Assembly: GCA_964020975.1 (NCBI GenBank)
Contig: OZ026625.1
Coordinates: 15,594,917 to 15,658,916, forward strand
Origin: Hermodice carunculata
Lineage: Eukaryota > Annelida > Polychaeta > Eunicida > Amphinomidae
Length of the DNA stretch: 64,000 nt
Reading direction: 5' to 3'
Each line of letters starts with the position of its first letter. Position 1 is the first letter of the stretch. The notes below the pieces were generated by a model. The model was not told the DNA's origin. It ran no database searches and was given only the letters and a program-made list of their open reading frames with translations. Positions 54,627 through 64,000 of this stretch are shown here, one piece after another. Both the position numbers and the translations under genes were made by a program.

Positions 54627-55216
54627 ATCAAGCCTGTGCTAGTTATGTACAAAATAACAACATCACAGCCTTCTCTGGTACTCAGGATGTGCTATCTAAT
54701 TTTTACAACACAGAAATCAAGGTGTTCAATGTTGAAATTAAATCTGTTAAACATGCTCTTAGATATCACCAGACAGCAAAAGAAGGAAGGCTTGATATAG
54801 CCAAACAGATGTTGGATGCTGCTACTGCACTTCCAGCGGAACGCATTGCTGAAAGAGCATTTGGCAAAAACAAAAAGTGGACTGAAGAAGATGAAGAAAC
54901 CATGGTGTCCATCTTACAACAGAAAGCAAAACAAGTACCTGATTTCAGGAAAATACTCATCGAGTCTGAAACAAATGACATACTCGTTGAAACAACATAT
55001 GATCTATACTAGGGCTGTGGCTTAAACAAGTCAGCAGCAGAACACACTAAAGTTAATATGTGGCCTGGTCAAAATAGAGTGGGTATACTGATGGCAAACA
55101 AGAAGATGAAAGTAAAGGAAGGCTTTGGACTGAAACAAAACAAGAAGGACAGAAAGACATGCTGGTGCCCAAATGAAACTATGTTCAATGTCCCAAAACG
55201 AGGAGAATACATCTGA
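54627..55216 (+). pseudogene. NADAR (YbiA-like) domain in LINE
   Basis: One frame gives about 196 codons. It shows the NADAR signature in order: F-S-G-T-Q-D-V-L-SNFYN (domain start), KSVKHALRYHQTAKEG, ALPAERIAERAFGKNKKW, ETMVSILQQKAKQVPDFRKI, LVETTYDLY, then G-C-G-L and WPGQNRVGILM. NADAR proteins act on N-glycosidic bonds of riboflavin intermediates or ADP-ribose; the role here is unknown. A single TAG (55010-55012) stands where the family has Trp in Y-W-G-x-G. The apparent ATG at 54557 lies in the family C repeat outside the element, so the true start is lost by truncation. Confidence 0.7.
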
Positions 55217-55423
55217 TGATGAGAGCGAACTGGATGACAACACAGTAAACAGCCATGTTACTGATATCATCACTGAAACAGTATGACAATGAACATGCTT
55301 TTGAGAGATGGAATTACAGATTGTTTTCTCTTGTCTGCCATCTTTCTACGTCAACTTAAATCAGTGATCCTATAGACTTCTGGACTCTTTTGAACTCTTT
55401 AAAGATGTGAAATCTACATCAAC

Positions 55424-56250
55424 ATGCATAATTTGTCTTTTCTAACTTTAAATGTTCTTGGTTTGAATGTTCATCATAAAAGGCAAAAAAAATTTTTGTG
55501 GTTAGAATCAAAGAAAATCAACATAATATTTCTGCAAGAAACATACTGCACTGATAAAGTAATATATTTTGTAAGTGCTGCGTGGTAAGGAAAATTATTC
55601 CACACTGTTTCTGACTCCAGTCACAGTAGTTTGCAGAAAAATTTAAATTACAAATTATGAATGTACTTAAAAGTTTAGATGGTAGATGAATGCTGATGAA
55701 TGTTGAGTTGTATGATCAAATCTTTACTTTACCATCTGTTTATGCTCTAAATAACAAAAAAGACAGGAATATTTTTACAGTAGGACTGTCAGATGGGTAA
55801 AAGAACATGCAATGAATACCGCCATGCATTTCCCTCTTTAGCGGTAAAGCAGGCAGAATTGCGGGATCATCACTTTTATCACGGAATTACCTTTTGTCTG
55901 AAAAATATTAAATATCAGTAAAAAACAATGAATGTTTAACGATTTTACTCCTTTTATGTTGGCATTATCATCATTGGTAATTCTGATGTTTGTTTTCTGG
56001 CTGTAGTTATTTTTTTGTCTGCATTTTGGCACTACTTAAGCACTTCCAGTTCATCATTTCCAGAACATTCTAGGTCGCCATTCAATTCAGTTAAGAATAA
56101 AGCAGAATTCAGGAAAATTAAAAGCAGAAAAAAATATTTCTTTAAAGCAGGAAGTGCCTGGCCCTAAATGAATGATATGGCATCATGATCGCAGGAGATT
56201 TTAATTGTTGTTTAGAAGACTATGATCGAGTGCTTAATGCTCATCTTACA
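55424..56250 (+). pseudogene. LINE apurinic-like endonuclease, decayed
   Basis: Begins MHNLSFLTLNVLGLNVHHKR, then KFLWLESKKINIIFLQETYC; the LQET Glu is the metal-binding catalytic residue of APE-type endonucleases. It continues with YDQIFTLPSVYALNNKKDRN, and, after the inserted MITE, IIAGDFNCCLEDYDRV (the G-D-F-N active-site block). Several stops and shifts intervene. The wording matches L1/Tx1-clade elements rather than the CR1/L2-like LINEs upstream. Confidence 0.75.
55818..56166. mobile_element. 349 bp hAT-like MITE inside the LINE
   Basis: Flanked by AATGAAT at 55811-55817 and 56167-56173. The left end ACCGCCATGCATTTCCCTCT and reverse complement of the right end AGGGCCAGGCACTTCCTGCT agree at about two thirds of positions. 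It separates two parts of the endonuclease that would otherwise adjoin. A 7 to 8 bp duplication suggests hAT. Confidence 0.6.
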
Positions 56251-57175
56251 GTTGAAAGTCGTCAAGGTTTTTCAAGATATGATTAAAAACTTTAAAAAGC
56301 CTTATGTTCAGCGATACTGGAATAATAAATTTTACTTACATGATGTCATTATTGATTGGTATAATGTATATGATCAAAAAGTTATCAAAATGAACTGTTC
56401 AAAGTTAGAAGAATTTAATTGCAAATTATTGAATAACTTAATTGTGTGTGGTAAACTCATAAGTAAATGGAATAAGAATATTTCTAAATACCGTCATATT
56501 GTAAAGAGAGGAAATGGCTGAATATATCTTATTTTTATGTATGAAAAGTGAAGTAGTGTGGTCTCTTTTTTCAAAAATCTTTAACTTTGAAGTCAAACGG
56601 AAACATGTTATACTTCTTGGTTTTAGTCAGTACACTGAAACTTCAATTTCATAACATCATCATCTCTATTATTGCAAGAAGTATTTATTCAGATTGAGTT
56701 TCACGTTTGAATAACAATACTGAATACAAAGAAATGTTTGTTAAAAAATATTAAACATACAATTTGGTTACACAAATGTATGTCAAAATTCTAAGCAGAA
56801 TGAAAAATGGTTGAAAAATTTTGATGCTGTGTTAAAATTCCCACTGTTGTGAACCCGTAAAATATTTTCTTTTATAAAGCATCCCTTTTTGAAGAGTTCT
56901 GTGGATGCTTAAATGAAAACCAAAACTTGAAGGCAATGTCTACCAGACTCATTTAAATATTCTGAAAGAAAAGAGCAAAGTACATTTCTTTACAAGTGCT
57001 CAACATATGTGAATGGCAAAAAATTAGGGCAAAAAATGAAACAGATTAATTATCTTCTAATTTGTTAACAGCATGCATGGCATGTGGTTGCAGTAATCAT
57101 GTAAAATCATGGCAGCATATTACTTGTCAATACATGTGAAATGTGTTGAAATCTTAAAAAAACAAAAAACAAAAA

Positions 57176-57919
57176 ATCTTGAATAGCTTCAAAATTATAT
57201 AGTGGTGTCATTCAGAGCGCTAGAATAAAGATGCCAGCCTGGTGGCCAAAAGTCACCAGAACAGTAGCTGGGCCAGCTTTTTTGTAAGAAACTGATGACT
57301 AGTGGCCCAAATTTTTCAGATTGAACAATTATTGTTAACAATGCAAAGGTGGCTGCAATGAATTTTTGGGCCACCTACTTCCCAGAGGGAGTCTCTAGCA
57401 CTGATTCACACTTCAGTTTGTAAGGTACCGACACGGCCACATTCAATGAACCTAGAACCAAAGCTGTAGCATTTTAACTTATGCAAATTAGGCTAACACA
57501 CAAAATTTTGATTATGTGGAACAATGGCAAAGTGTAGCATTTAAAACTGTTCTCATTTTGAAGGCACCCAGACAGATTTGGTGTGAAGCAAATCTTTTCT
57601 AGTATTTTACTTATATCTATGGGGAGATTCTCCACATCTTTGCACTTTAAGAGACATATAGTTTTAAATATATATGAAAAGAAATAAAGATAAGAGTATG
57701 ACTTAGCACAATTTGATAAGTGTGGAGCTTGTTCTACGCCACATGAATATCCATCTTTTTGGTTCTGTCTACAACTAGCTAACATATTTGATGCGGACTG
57801 AATTTCTTCAAAGTACATCATTTTTGTTACTTATGTCTCCATATTCAAAACTTATAATGCCCTTTTCTTTTTTTCATGATATTCCTTGTTGCATCTGAGT
57901 TGATGTAGTCCTTTTCTTC
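57176..57919 (+). repeat. Family C monomer remainder and left flank of unit 2
   Basis: Continues the monomer split by the LINE, then aligns with 32560-33064 at about 80 to 85 percent. It is interrupted by a 189 bp MITE-like block (57215-57403). Confidence 0.65.
57215..57403. mobile_element. 189 bp MITE-like insertion in unit 2 left flank
   Basis: Absent from the matching place in unit 1 (about 32566). Flanked by ATTCA at 57210-57214 and 57404-57408. Ends GAGCGCTAGA and TCTAGCACTG form a short inverted repeat around GCTAGA. Inside is GGTGGCCAAAAGTCACC. The class is uncertain. Confidence 0.5.
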
Positions 57920-57942
57920 CCTCTGCTCTCTGGTACCCGGTC

Positions 57943-59004
57943 CTAGGTGGATGCATTACTACAGGAGGCATAATTAAACATAGCTCTCATGCTCAGGCTT
58001 TTTTGACACAGACCCACTGGGTAGTACCAGACGTCAGAACCTGGTTGCAAAAGATCATATGGGATTACCTCCAAGAAGAAAGGAGACTTAGACTGAAGTG
58101 TACTTGAAGGCCTATGGCTGGCAAATTCTCTGTATAGGCATACAGCACACCGATCATTTTTGCCTGTTAAACATGATGGTGAGCAACGGGGGTCAGGTTT
58201 GTGCTTGTCACGTTTCTTCAAAAATTTCAATGATTCTATTGCATCGTCATCCACATCAAGGTAAAAATCCCCCCAGCATAAGGTATGGACTTTCTCTGCC
58301 TTGTGAAAGCCGAAATTTCTAGTCATTGTGTAACGCAAAACATACTGTATCCACGCAGCCTGTCGATGAGCACTGGTGGAAGCTTTGGTTGTCAATGTAG
58401 TTGCAAATTCTTTGCATGGATGTTTAATTTTATTTTCTATAAATGCAGTTGCTTTTTCCATTATTTTTTCCTCAGAAATCCCTGTTGTATAAGTGATCCC
58501 ATCAACCAAGTTTTTCCGTTCTTCAAGAGCAAGGACCTTTTGTTCCAACACTTGCCTGAATAACATAAATTCTCTTGATTGTACACAAAGTGGGTGGTTG
58601 TGTTGATCCAGATAATGAGTTATGTTATTTGCAATCCGCCTCAAGGTTGCCGCACAATACTCACTTCCCTTTGGTGTTCGGACTGCCATTATATACTCTG
58701 CCAACAGAATATCCAGTTCCTTGGCTGGGATCTGTAAACAGTGTCTGTATTCACCTTTATGCTTAGGAAGCCAGTGATGTAACCTAGTCAAATGTCTCAC
58801 CACCTCTGGGTTTTTTTGCTCAATGGGACTTTCACAAGGCACTGACAAATAAGTTATCATGGGTGTGTTTGCAAGAGCCTCTTTCAACTCTATGTCAGCT
58901 TTTTTCTCATTGGAAGTATTTTTCCGGCATTTTGCAGCAGATTTGGAAGCAGCATGTCGGTGCCTGAGCTTAGACAACTTCTGTCCTTTACGTTTGAACT
59001 CCAT
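57943..59004 (-). CDS. DUF3504 / Crypton tyrosine-recombinase-like protein, copy 2
   Basis: Intact 353-codon frame with about 22 base differences and 11 residue differences from copy 1 (for example ANTPMIT for ANTRMIT, MRAMF for MGAML). Same architecture: basic N-terminus, DUF3504 N-terminal block, core with LCWGDFYLDV and SPFFLEV. The same His replaces the catalytic Arg (FGFHKAEK) and the same early end removes the H-x-x-R and Tyr motifs. The frame upstream of MEFKRKG is closed here by one extra G, supporting that Met as the start. About half the differences change an amino acid, which neither proves nor excludes selection. Confidence 0.8.
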   Translation of the reverse strand: MEFKRKGQKLSKLRHRHAASKSAAKCRKNTSNEKKADIELKEALANTPMITYLSVPCESPIEQKNPEVVRHLTRLHHWLPKHKGEYRHCLQIPAKELDILLAEYIMAVRTPKGSEYCAATLRRIANNITHYLDQHNHPLCVQSREFMLFRQVLEQKVLALEERKNLVDGITYTTGISEEKIMEKATAFIENKIKHPCKEFATTLTTKASTSAHRQAAWIQYVLRYTMTRNFGFHKAEKVHTLCWGDFYLDVDDDAIESLKFLKKRDKHKPDPRCSPSCLTGKNDRCAVCLYREFASHRPSSTLQSKSPFFLEVIPYDLLQPGSDVWYYPVGLCQKSLSMRAMFNYASCSNAST

Positions 59005-59951
59005 GGGTTGTAACCAGACTTGTGCATACTCTGTATGTCTCAGCTGCCAAGGAACCTAACCAGATGTACGGGTAGTCTGCATAAGCCTGAAAAGAACTTG
59101 CATATATTAGGGTTTTCTTTAACATATTGCAATTAACAGACTATGCAAGTATATACATGTTAATAAACACTGACATATCACAGTGGATTTCTGTTCGTTA
59201 TTTTTTAAATCAAATTTTGCACTTGGTGGACGAAAAGTGAAGCAAAGGAGTTTGTTTAACACTTTCAATAATTATGCATAACATCTAAGTTGATTTCCAT
59301 CTTCCAAATACTACACACAACCTAACATAAATTTATTAATCTGCAAATCTAAAAAACTTTTCCTCCATTTAACTGGGATAATCTTAATTTGCATAATTCA
59401 TTATGATCTCTAACATTTCTGATTTTCAATTCACCTGATTTTATTTACAAGCATTATCATTCCTTTTCACAGTTTTCCGTTGCTTAATATGTAAAACTCA
59501 TCAATTTTTATATTATAAAACCCACTGTATCCTATACATGTATGCATCACTTATCTCCCCCCCTTCCCCCCCCCCCCCATAAAATTTACCAACCTCTATA
59601 TTTGTTACTTTCCTAACATACATCATGCATCACATAAAGTGGCGTTATCCATTATATTTGACAGCACTTGGTTTACTTCCACCATTTTCAAACTGACTGG
59701 TGGTCAAATGTCTTTTTCAAAGTTTTTGACTAATTCCAACAACTTTCCAGTGACCAAAGCAAATTTGAATAAAAATTGTAGGTGAGATCAATGAAAACTA
59801 CATGCCCTTGCCAAGCTTTTCTTGGTGTGGGTTGGGTGCTGAGCACCAAACATTTGCTGAAAAAAGCTGTTGACTCTGTATTAATTTCATGAAAAAAAAA
59901 ATACACTTAAAAGAGGATATCTACAAACTTCACTTTTAAGATATATAAATA
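59005..59951. other. Unit 2, 5' flank of DUF3504 gene
   Basis: Matches 34158-35107 closely. It contains a C-rich run at 59557-59578, longer than in unit 1, and a family D fragment at 59790-59890. Confidence 0.5.
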
Positions 59952-60046
59952 CAGTGGTCCCCTCTTACAAAGCCACCCCCAAATGCAACCAAAAAGAGGC
60001 CACACTTGAGGGGTGGCCTCTCTTTACAGGGCCAATATAATGGAAA
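59952..60046. mobile_element. 95 bp MITE relic at the same TA as the unit 1 MITE
   Basis: Starts CAGTGGTCCCCTCTTACAAA after TA (59950-59951) and lies between the same flanks as 35108-35284, but the rest does not align with the unit 1 element. Inverted parts CTCTTACAAAGCCACCCC and GGGGTGGCCTCTCTTTACAG are seen. The right terminus is decayed. Confidence 0.55.
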
Positions 60047-60500
60047 TACCAGTTTTGCGGTATGGAGAAGTGGTTACTAGTGAATCGACTCACAATATCT
60101 GCCTCTTTTTTGACCTATTTTCGCTCGCTCAAACTTTCTGATCCGATATAGTCTGAATTCACAACCAAAACTTTCCCTGCGGTATTTCTATATATTCATA
60201 AAAGAAATCCCGATCTCATTGGGTCAAATTCTGTCTAAAACAGCAAAAATTCCACTAAGTTTACAACAGCTTCAAATCCAAACCTCATCTCATTCTCACT
60301 GACGTCCCTTATTGACAGATACACAAAGGCCTCCACAACACTAGGCCTAGCAAATCCCTGAGATAAAAATACTTACTAATTGAGTAAGCATACCGTATAC
60401 AAATGCTTACTACAATAACGTTGATACACAATAATTTAATGTCACACGTGAGAGAAACGAAGAGAAAATATCCTCATTACATCTTGCAATACCTTTGTCG

Positions 60501-60530
60501 CTAGCCCCATCTCTGAGGCATCGGGGCTAG
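60501..60530. other. 30 bp hairpin insertion with 7 bp duplication
   Basis: Arms CTAGCCCC and GGGGCTAG around a 14-base loop, flanked by TTTGTCG on both sides (60494-60500, 60531-60537). Unit 1 has TTTGTCG once and no hairpin at 41540-41546. Confidence 0.75.
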
Positions 60531-60929
60531 TTTGTCGCCTGAGCCTCGCGTAGTTGTCGCCTGCTGCAGCTTGGAACTTGGATGGGAAACTGGCTTATGC
60601 GCATGCGTAAAAGTATGAGTTGCAGATCACAGTGTGATGACTTTGACAAGTTGTGAGCATGTGATCCCACGGCTTATTCACCACTCGGCTTTTTTTGTCC
60701 TATGGCTGATTCGTTCCCAAGCGTTTTCGTCCTTCGGTTATTCGTTCTCGTCGGTTCCACCTAATGTTTATCTATGTATAATGTTTATACCTTTTATACA
60801 TATGAACAGGCTTGCCAACATTCAGGAAAAAAACTAGAAAAGAAGATTTGCCGCATAGCAAATCAGTGTATGTGTGTCTTCAAAGCTTAACGGTATGGAA
60901 ATGCCAATGCACAACTAGTCCATAACATA

Positions 60930-61440
60930 GGAGTAGAAGTTGGAATGGGGTTTCTATTTATTATAGCTTTGAAGTTATTCAAGATCTAAATTTTCTAATG
61001 GTGCTACTTAACATGATTTAAATTGCTACAACTTTTGTTTTTAATTCATTAGGTGCGCAATGGTCAACAACCTCCTTGTAGAAGTTGGAATCACATCTCT
61101 ATCAATTCTAGTGTTGAAGATATTCAAGACTGAAAATTTCGAATACTGCTAAGAAGCATAATTTAAATTGCTAAAACTTTTATTTCAGATTTATTGCATG
61201 CGCAATGGCCAATACCCCCTTAGTAGAAGTTGAAACGACATCTCTATCTATAATAGTTTTGAAGATATTCAAAGACTTAAAATTTCAAATGCTGCTAATT
61301 AGCATAATTTAAATTGCTGCAACTTTAGTTTTAAAATGTATTAGATGCACAGTGGTCAATAAACCTGTAGTAGAATTTAGAATGACATCTCTATCTATTA
61401 TACATTTGAAGGTATTCAGGATTTAAAATTTCCAATGCCC
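60930..61440 (-). repeat. Family C array of unit 2, minus orientation
   Basis: Same monomers as 41930-42450 with few differences. Confidence 0.75.
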
Positions 61441-61512
61441 TTGTATAATTTGAATAATTTTAAACATCTTCATTCCTCTGCATAAAAAGGCCAAACTCCA
61501 TGTATGGAGGTA

Positions 61513-61521
61513 CAATCATAC
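61513..61521. other. Empty target site for the 628 bp MITE
   Basis: A single CAATCATAC joins TGGAGGTA and CAAGTTTGG. In unit 1 the same 9 bases are doubled around the MITE at 42528-43155. Confidence 0.9.
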
Positions 61522-62824
61522 CAAGTTTGGAGTATGTGTATAATACTGTCAGAGAAAAGTGTTGGACAAATTCACTGGTAAAAGAGAAAGAAGAAAATAA
61601 TACGGAACTTGAGGAAAAACAGAAGAGTGTGTTGACAAACACACTTTTAGGTGGAATAGCATGATAGATTTTACTTTTTTTGTCATTAATGGCCATTTAT
61701 GTGTTCATTTGACAAATTTTCAACATTTTTTCTCAAACAGGCATTTAGTTAGAGTTATTTGATATTTGCAGTAGGTGTTCTGATGTGTGGTGTCACCTGG
61801 GCTGCCCTCCATATATAATATACAAGCCTTGAAGGGGCACCAACCTGATATACACAACATTAGCAGGCATATCATAATGACTTGTGTTCTCTGTTAATCA
61901 CCCTCTTTGATCTTATCAGTGTGGTATATTAGTTGAGGCGTGCTTCAGTAATTGAATACACAACCACAGGAGCTGTTAGCTTGTTGGTATTGATTTCTGC
62001 ATTCTTTCCTTATTAATCCTCATTAGATGAGAAAGGTATATCTGTTTAGTAAATTCGATTTTTTTTCAATACACAATGCCTCATCAGTAGTAAAAGTGGA
62101 ATATGTGTACTTGGTCAGGCTTCCTTGTTTTAATCAATTCCATTCAGCCGTCATTGCATTAGCTGTAACAGTTAGTCCAGGTGACATCACAACCCCTCAT
62201 TTACATATCTACGAAAACTTGATATCTGCTTATCCAGTTGGGAAAAAAGTTTGTGTTTTTTTATGTGGGTCGACATTTGCTTTATAAAGTAACCCAAAAA
62301 TTATAAATTATCAGAGTACCCCTTTAGTTATAACTCAGAATTTGGAACAAAGCGACATTGTTTGAGTGCCGTACTATTTACGTTCTCGTGACCTTCACCA
62401 CAGGCGCTGTTTCCCGAAAGATCGTCTCCAGGTATACACATCAAAATGCATATCATCCCAGTAAATTTTTGCTTCTGTGCTGATATGATTACCTTTTCCC
62501 TTGACAAATTTGCAATTTTTACGCTTATAGAAACCCGTTTGGCGTAGTAAGAAGTAAAATTTTTACCGATAATGTTGTTTTACTCCTGCATGCCACAGAC
62601 CTAACTAGTACTGGAGTATTTTGCACCCAAAACTGAGTTACCTGAAAACAAAAAACGATTCTCTCCGCCAAGTATTACAATAAATACACCTAAATTAGGC
62701 ATCATTATGATGCTTACCCAGTGGGCCCCAACGTAGAGAAGGAGTCATATCGTACATCATGAAAAATTAAAAACATAAAAGAAAAATTTAGGAGAAAAAA
62801 CAACACAGACGAATGGTCTCTTAA
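61522..62824. other. Right part of unit 2
   Basis: Copy of 43165-44464 including the 86-codon frame (62027-62287). No gene recognised. Confidence 0.4.
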
Positions 62825-62874
62825 ATTTGAATAGATTAATAGACAAAATCAAATAAAGTCATGCATATGGCAGC

Positions 62875-62939
<65 letters not shown>

Positions 62940-62960
62940 TAACAACAACAACAATAACAA

Positions 62961-63003
<43 letters not shown>

Positions 63004-63030
63004 CATAATAATAATCATAATAATAATAAT
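62825..63030. repeat. Short unique lead and (AAT)n microsatellite
   Basis: A 49-base lead ending AAATAAAGTCATGCATATGG is followed by about 50 AAT/AAC/CAT units from 62874. The lead plus AAT tail could be a LINE or SINE 3' end on the plus strand, but too little remains to say. Confidence 0.8.
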
Positions 63031-63100
63031 GCAAAAGCGTGATCATAAATGAAGAAAAAACAGCTTAATAAAATATGGCTTCATAATAATGCTTCCCTTC

Positions 63101-63310
63101 TTATGTATACACCTCATGTTTATTTTCACGCTTACTCGAAGGGATCATTATGTTTGCAGCCTTTATGTTAAGAATTGCAACACACAATATTATTTTTTGG
63201 TCATTTGTTAATATATTGTCAGCTTCTTTTTGCCACATATTCATATTTTGGTCTCGTGCTACTTTAAGAAATTCAGCGATCACTTCAGTTAGTTCTGGCA
63301 GCGAAGTCAT
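63101..63310 (-). CDS. Unrecognised 69-codon frame
   Basis: MTSLPELTEVIAEFLKVARD then QNMNMWQKEADNILTNDQKI. It reads like an amphipathic helical protein segment, but no family is recognised and no start context or neighbour supports it. Confidence 0.2.
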   Translation of the reverse strand: MTSLPELTEVIAEFLKVARDQNMNMWQKEADNILTNDQKIILCVAILNIKAANIMIPSSKRENKHEVYT

Positions 63311-63328
63311 ACTCCTCTATGACACAAA

Positions 63329-63458
<130 letters not shown>

Positions 63459-63679
63459 CTGTATGGTTGATAATCTAACACCTATCCAAGTCACTTTCCT
63501 GGCAGCCCACTAGGTTGTGTGCCATTATATGGCCCAAAGCTGTTACCTGTATTTTACGCTATTTTGCGCGGGTGCTGTTTTTGCGTACATGGGCATAGGC
63601 TTTTTGTATTTATCTTGAATGATTTTTCAGTATATATACATTTCACCAGGTTGCCTATCGGACCGTATGCTGTTTAGTT

Positions 63680-64000
63680 TAGTTTAAACATATTTATTTC
63701 ATGTAACAGCGCAATCAATAAAGATTCATTCATTCATTCATCTGGATAGCCCTATAGTACAACTAGTTGACTAACATAATGGGTTCTCCAGAACATGGAG
63801 ACGCACAGAAGTATATACAAAACAAACAGAACAATACAAAAGTTACCAGAGTAGGATATCAGCATACCATCCATAAAGGTTGTCAAAACCAAACTAATTA
63901 CGCAGGGGATACAATATTAGACAAGATTTCAAACAATGATTTCCTCCAGGAAAATGCATGATACGTTATACAAATTATCATTGAAGTCATAGAAGGTTCA
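63680..64000 (-). mobile_element. CR1/L2-like LINE 3' end
   Basis: On the minus strand it aligns with the 3' UTR of LINE fragment 2: CTTCTGTGCGTC, CTGGAGA and ATCCAGA are shared in order, then a tail AAATAAATATGTTTA. This copy has GAATGAATGAATGAATC at the tail, a 4-base repeat typical of L2/CR1 3' ends. The rest lies beyond the window. Confidence 0.65.

Larger units (their letters stand above)
54627..57175 (+). mobile_element. L1/Tx1-like LINE carrying a NADAR domain, decayed
   Basis: Bounded by ATCTT at 54622-54626 and 57176-57180 and ending in an A-rich tail (57155-57175), as L1-type elements do. Order on the plus strand: NADAR domain (54627-55216), apurinic endonuclease (55424-56250), then a C-terminal segment (56270-56810: YNVYDQKVIKMNCSKLEEFN, VCGKLISKWNKNIS, then HTIWLHKC in another frame). 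The RT core is absent, so there is a large internal deletion. A 349 bp MITE splits the endonuclease part. It is 5' truncated at the left boundary. Confidence 0.75.
57920..62824. repeat. Duplicated unit 2 (DUF3504 unit)
   Basis: Direct copy of unit 1. It lacks the 5.8 kb segment and the 628 bp MITE of unit 1 and has its own 37 bp gain at 60501-60537. The right edge is after GACGAATGGTCTCTTAA; then ATTTGAATAG replaces the LINE of unit 1. Confidence 0.85.

Noticed and set aside
62836-63052. Poly-Ile/poly-Tyr frames
   Set aside because: They are translations of the (AAT)n microsatellite.

Overview
This window looks like genomic DNA from an animal, most likely a marine invertebrate. The first 13 kb carry the 3' half of an intron-rich neuronal-type gene with metazoan splice sites. 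The rest is dominated by repeats that are common in amphioxus, hemichordate, mollusc or cnidarian genomes: CR1/L2-like and L1/Tx1-like LINEs, DIRS elements, Crypton-derived DUF3504 genes and many MITEs. The species cannot be fixed from the sequence alone. The DNA is AT-rich by eye.

Layout. 1-12819 (+): the last eight exons of a Sec1/Munc18 gene (syntaxin-binding protein, STXBP1/Rop/UNC-18 type). The reading frame and intron phases agree across all eight exons, giving 329 codons. The introns hold MITEs and two dispersed repeat families, here called B and C. 12820-24100: no host gene recognised; repeat families A to D, a THAP-like fragment and microsatellites. 24110-29480 (+): a broken DIRS retroelement split by an 857 bp inserted element with its own target duplication. 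29481-33064: repeats B and C. 33065-44464 and 57920-62824: two direct copies of one unit at about 98 percent identity, each with an intact 353-codon DUF3504 (Crypton tyrosine-recombinase-like) gene on the minus strand. Unit 1 has an extra 5.8 kb containing a 1.7 kb TIR element, plus a 628 bp Mutator-like MITE whose empty site is preserved in unit 2. 44465-57175, between the units: two CR1/L2-like LINE fragments (-), a third CR1/L2-like LINE (+) with a 2A-like GDIHQNPGP motif, a minisatellite, a tRNA-like SINE head, a second broken DIRS (-), a mariner-like MITE, and an L1/Tx1-like LINE (+) carrying a NADAR (YbiA-like) domain. 62825-64000: microsatellites and the 3' end of another LINE (-).

Only the Munc18 gene, and possibly the two DUF3504 genes, look like candidates for working host genes. 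The rest is a layered record of insertions, and several layers can be ordered because elements interrupt one another or because the second unit keeps the empty site. The most unusual items are the NADAR-bearing LINE, the twin DUF3504 units with a sharp step in identity at their left edge, a 1.7 kb TIR element, a 30 bp hairpin insertion with a 7 bp duplication, and a roughly 155 bp repeat that recurs in nine places. The twin units may be a true duplication or two haplotypes assembled in series; the sequence alone does not decide.
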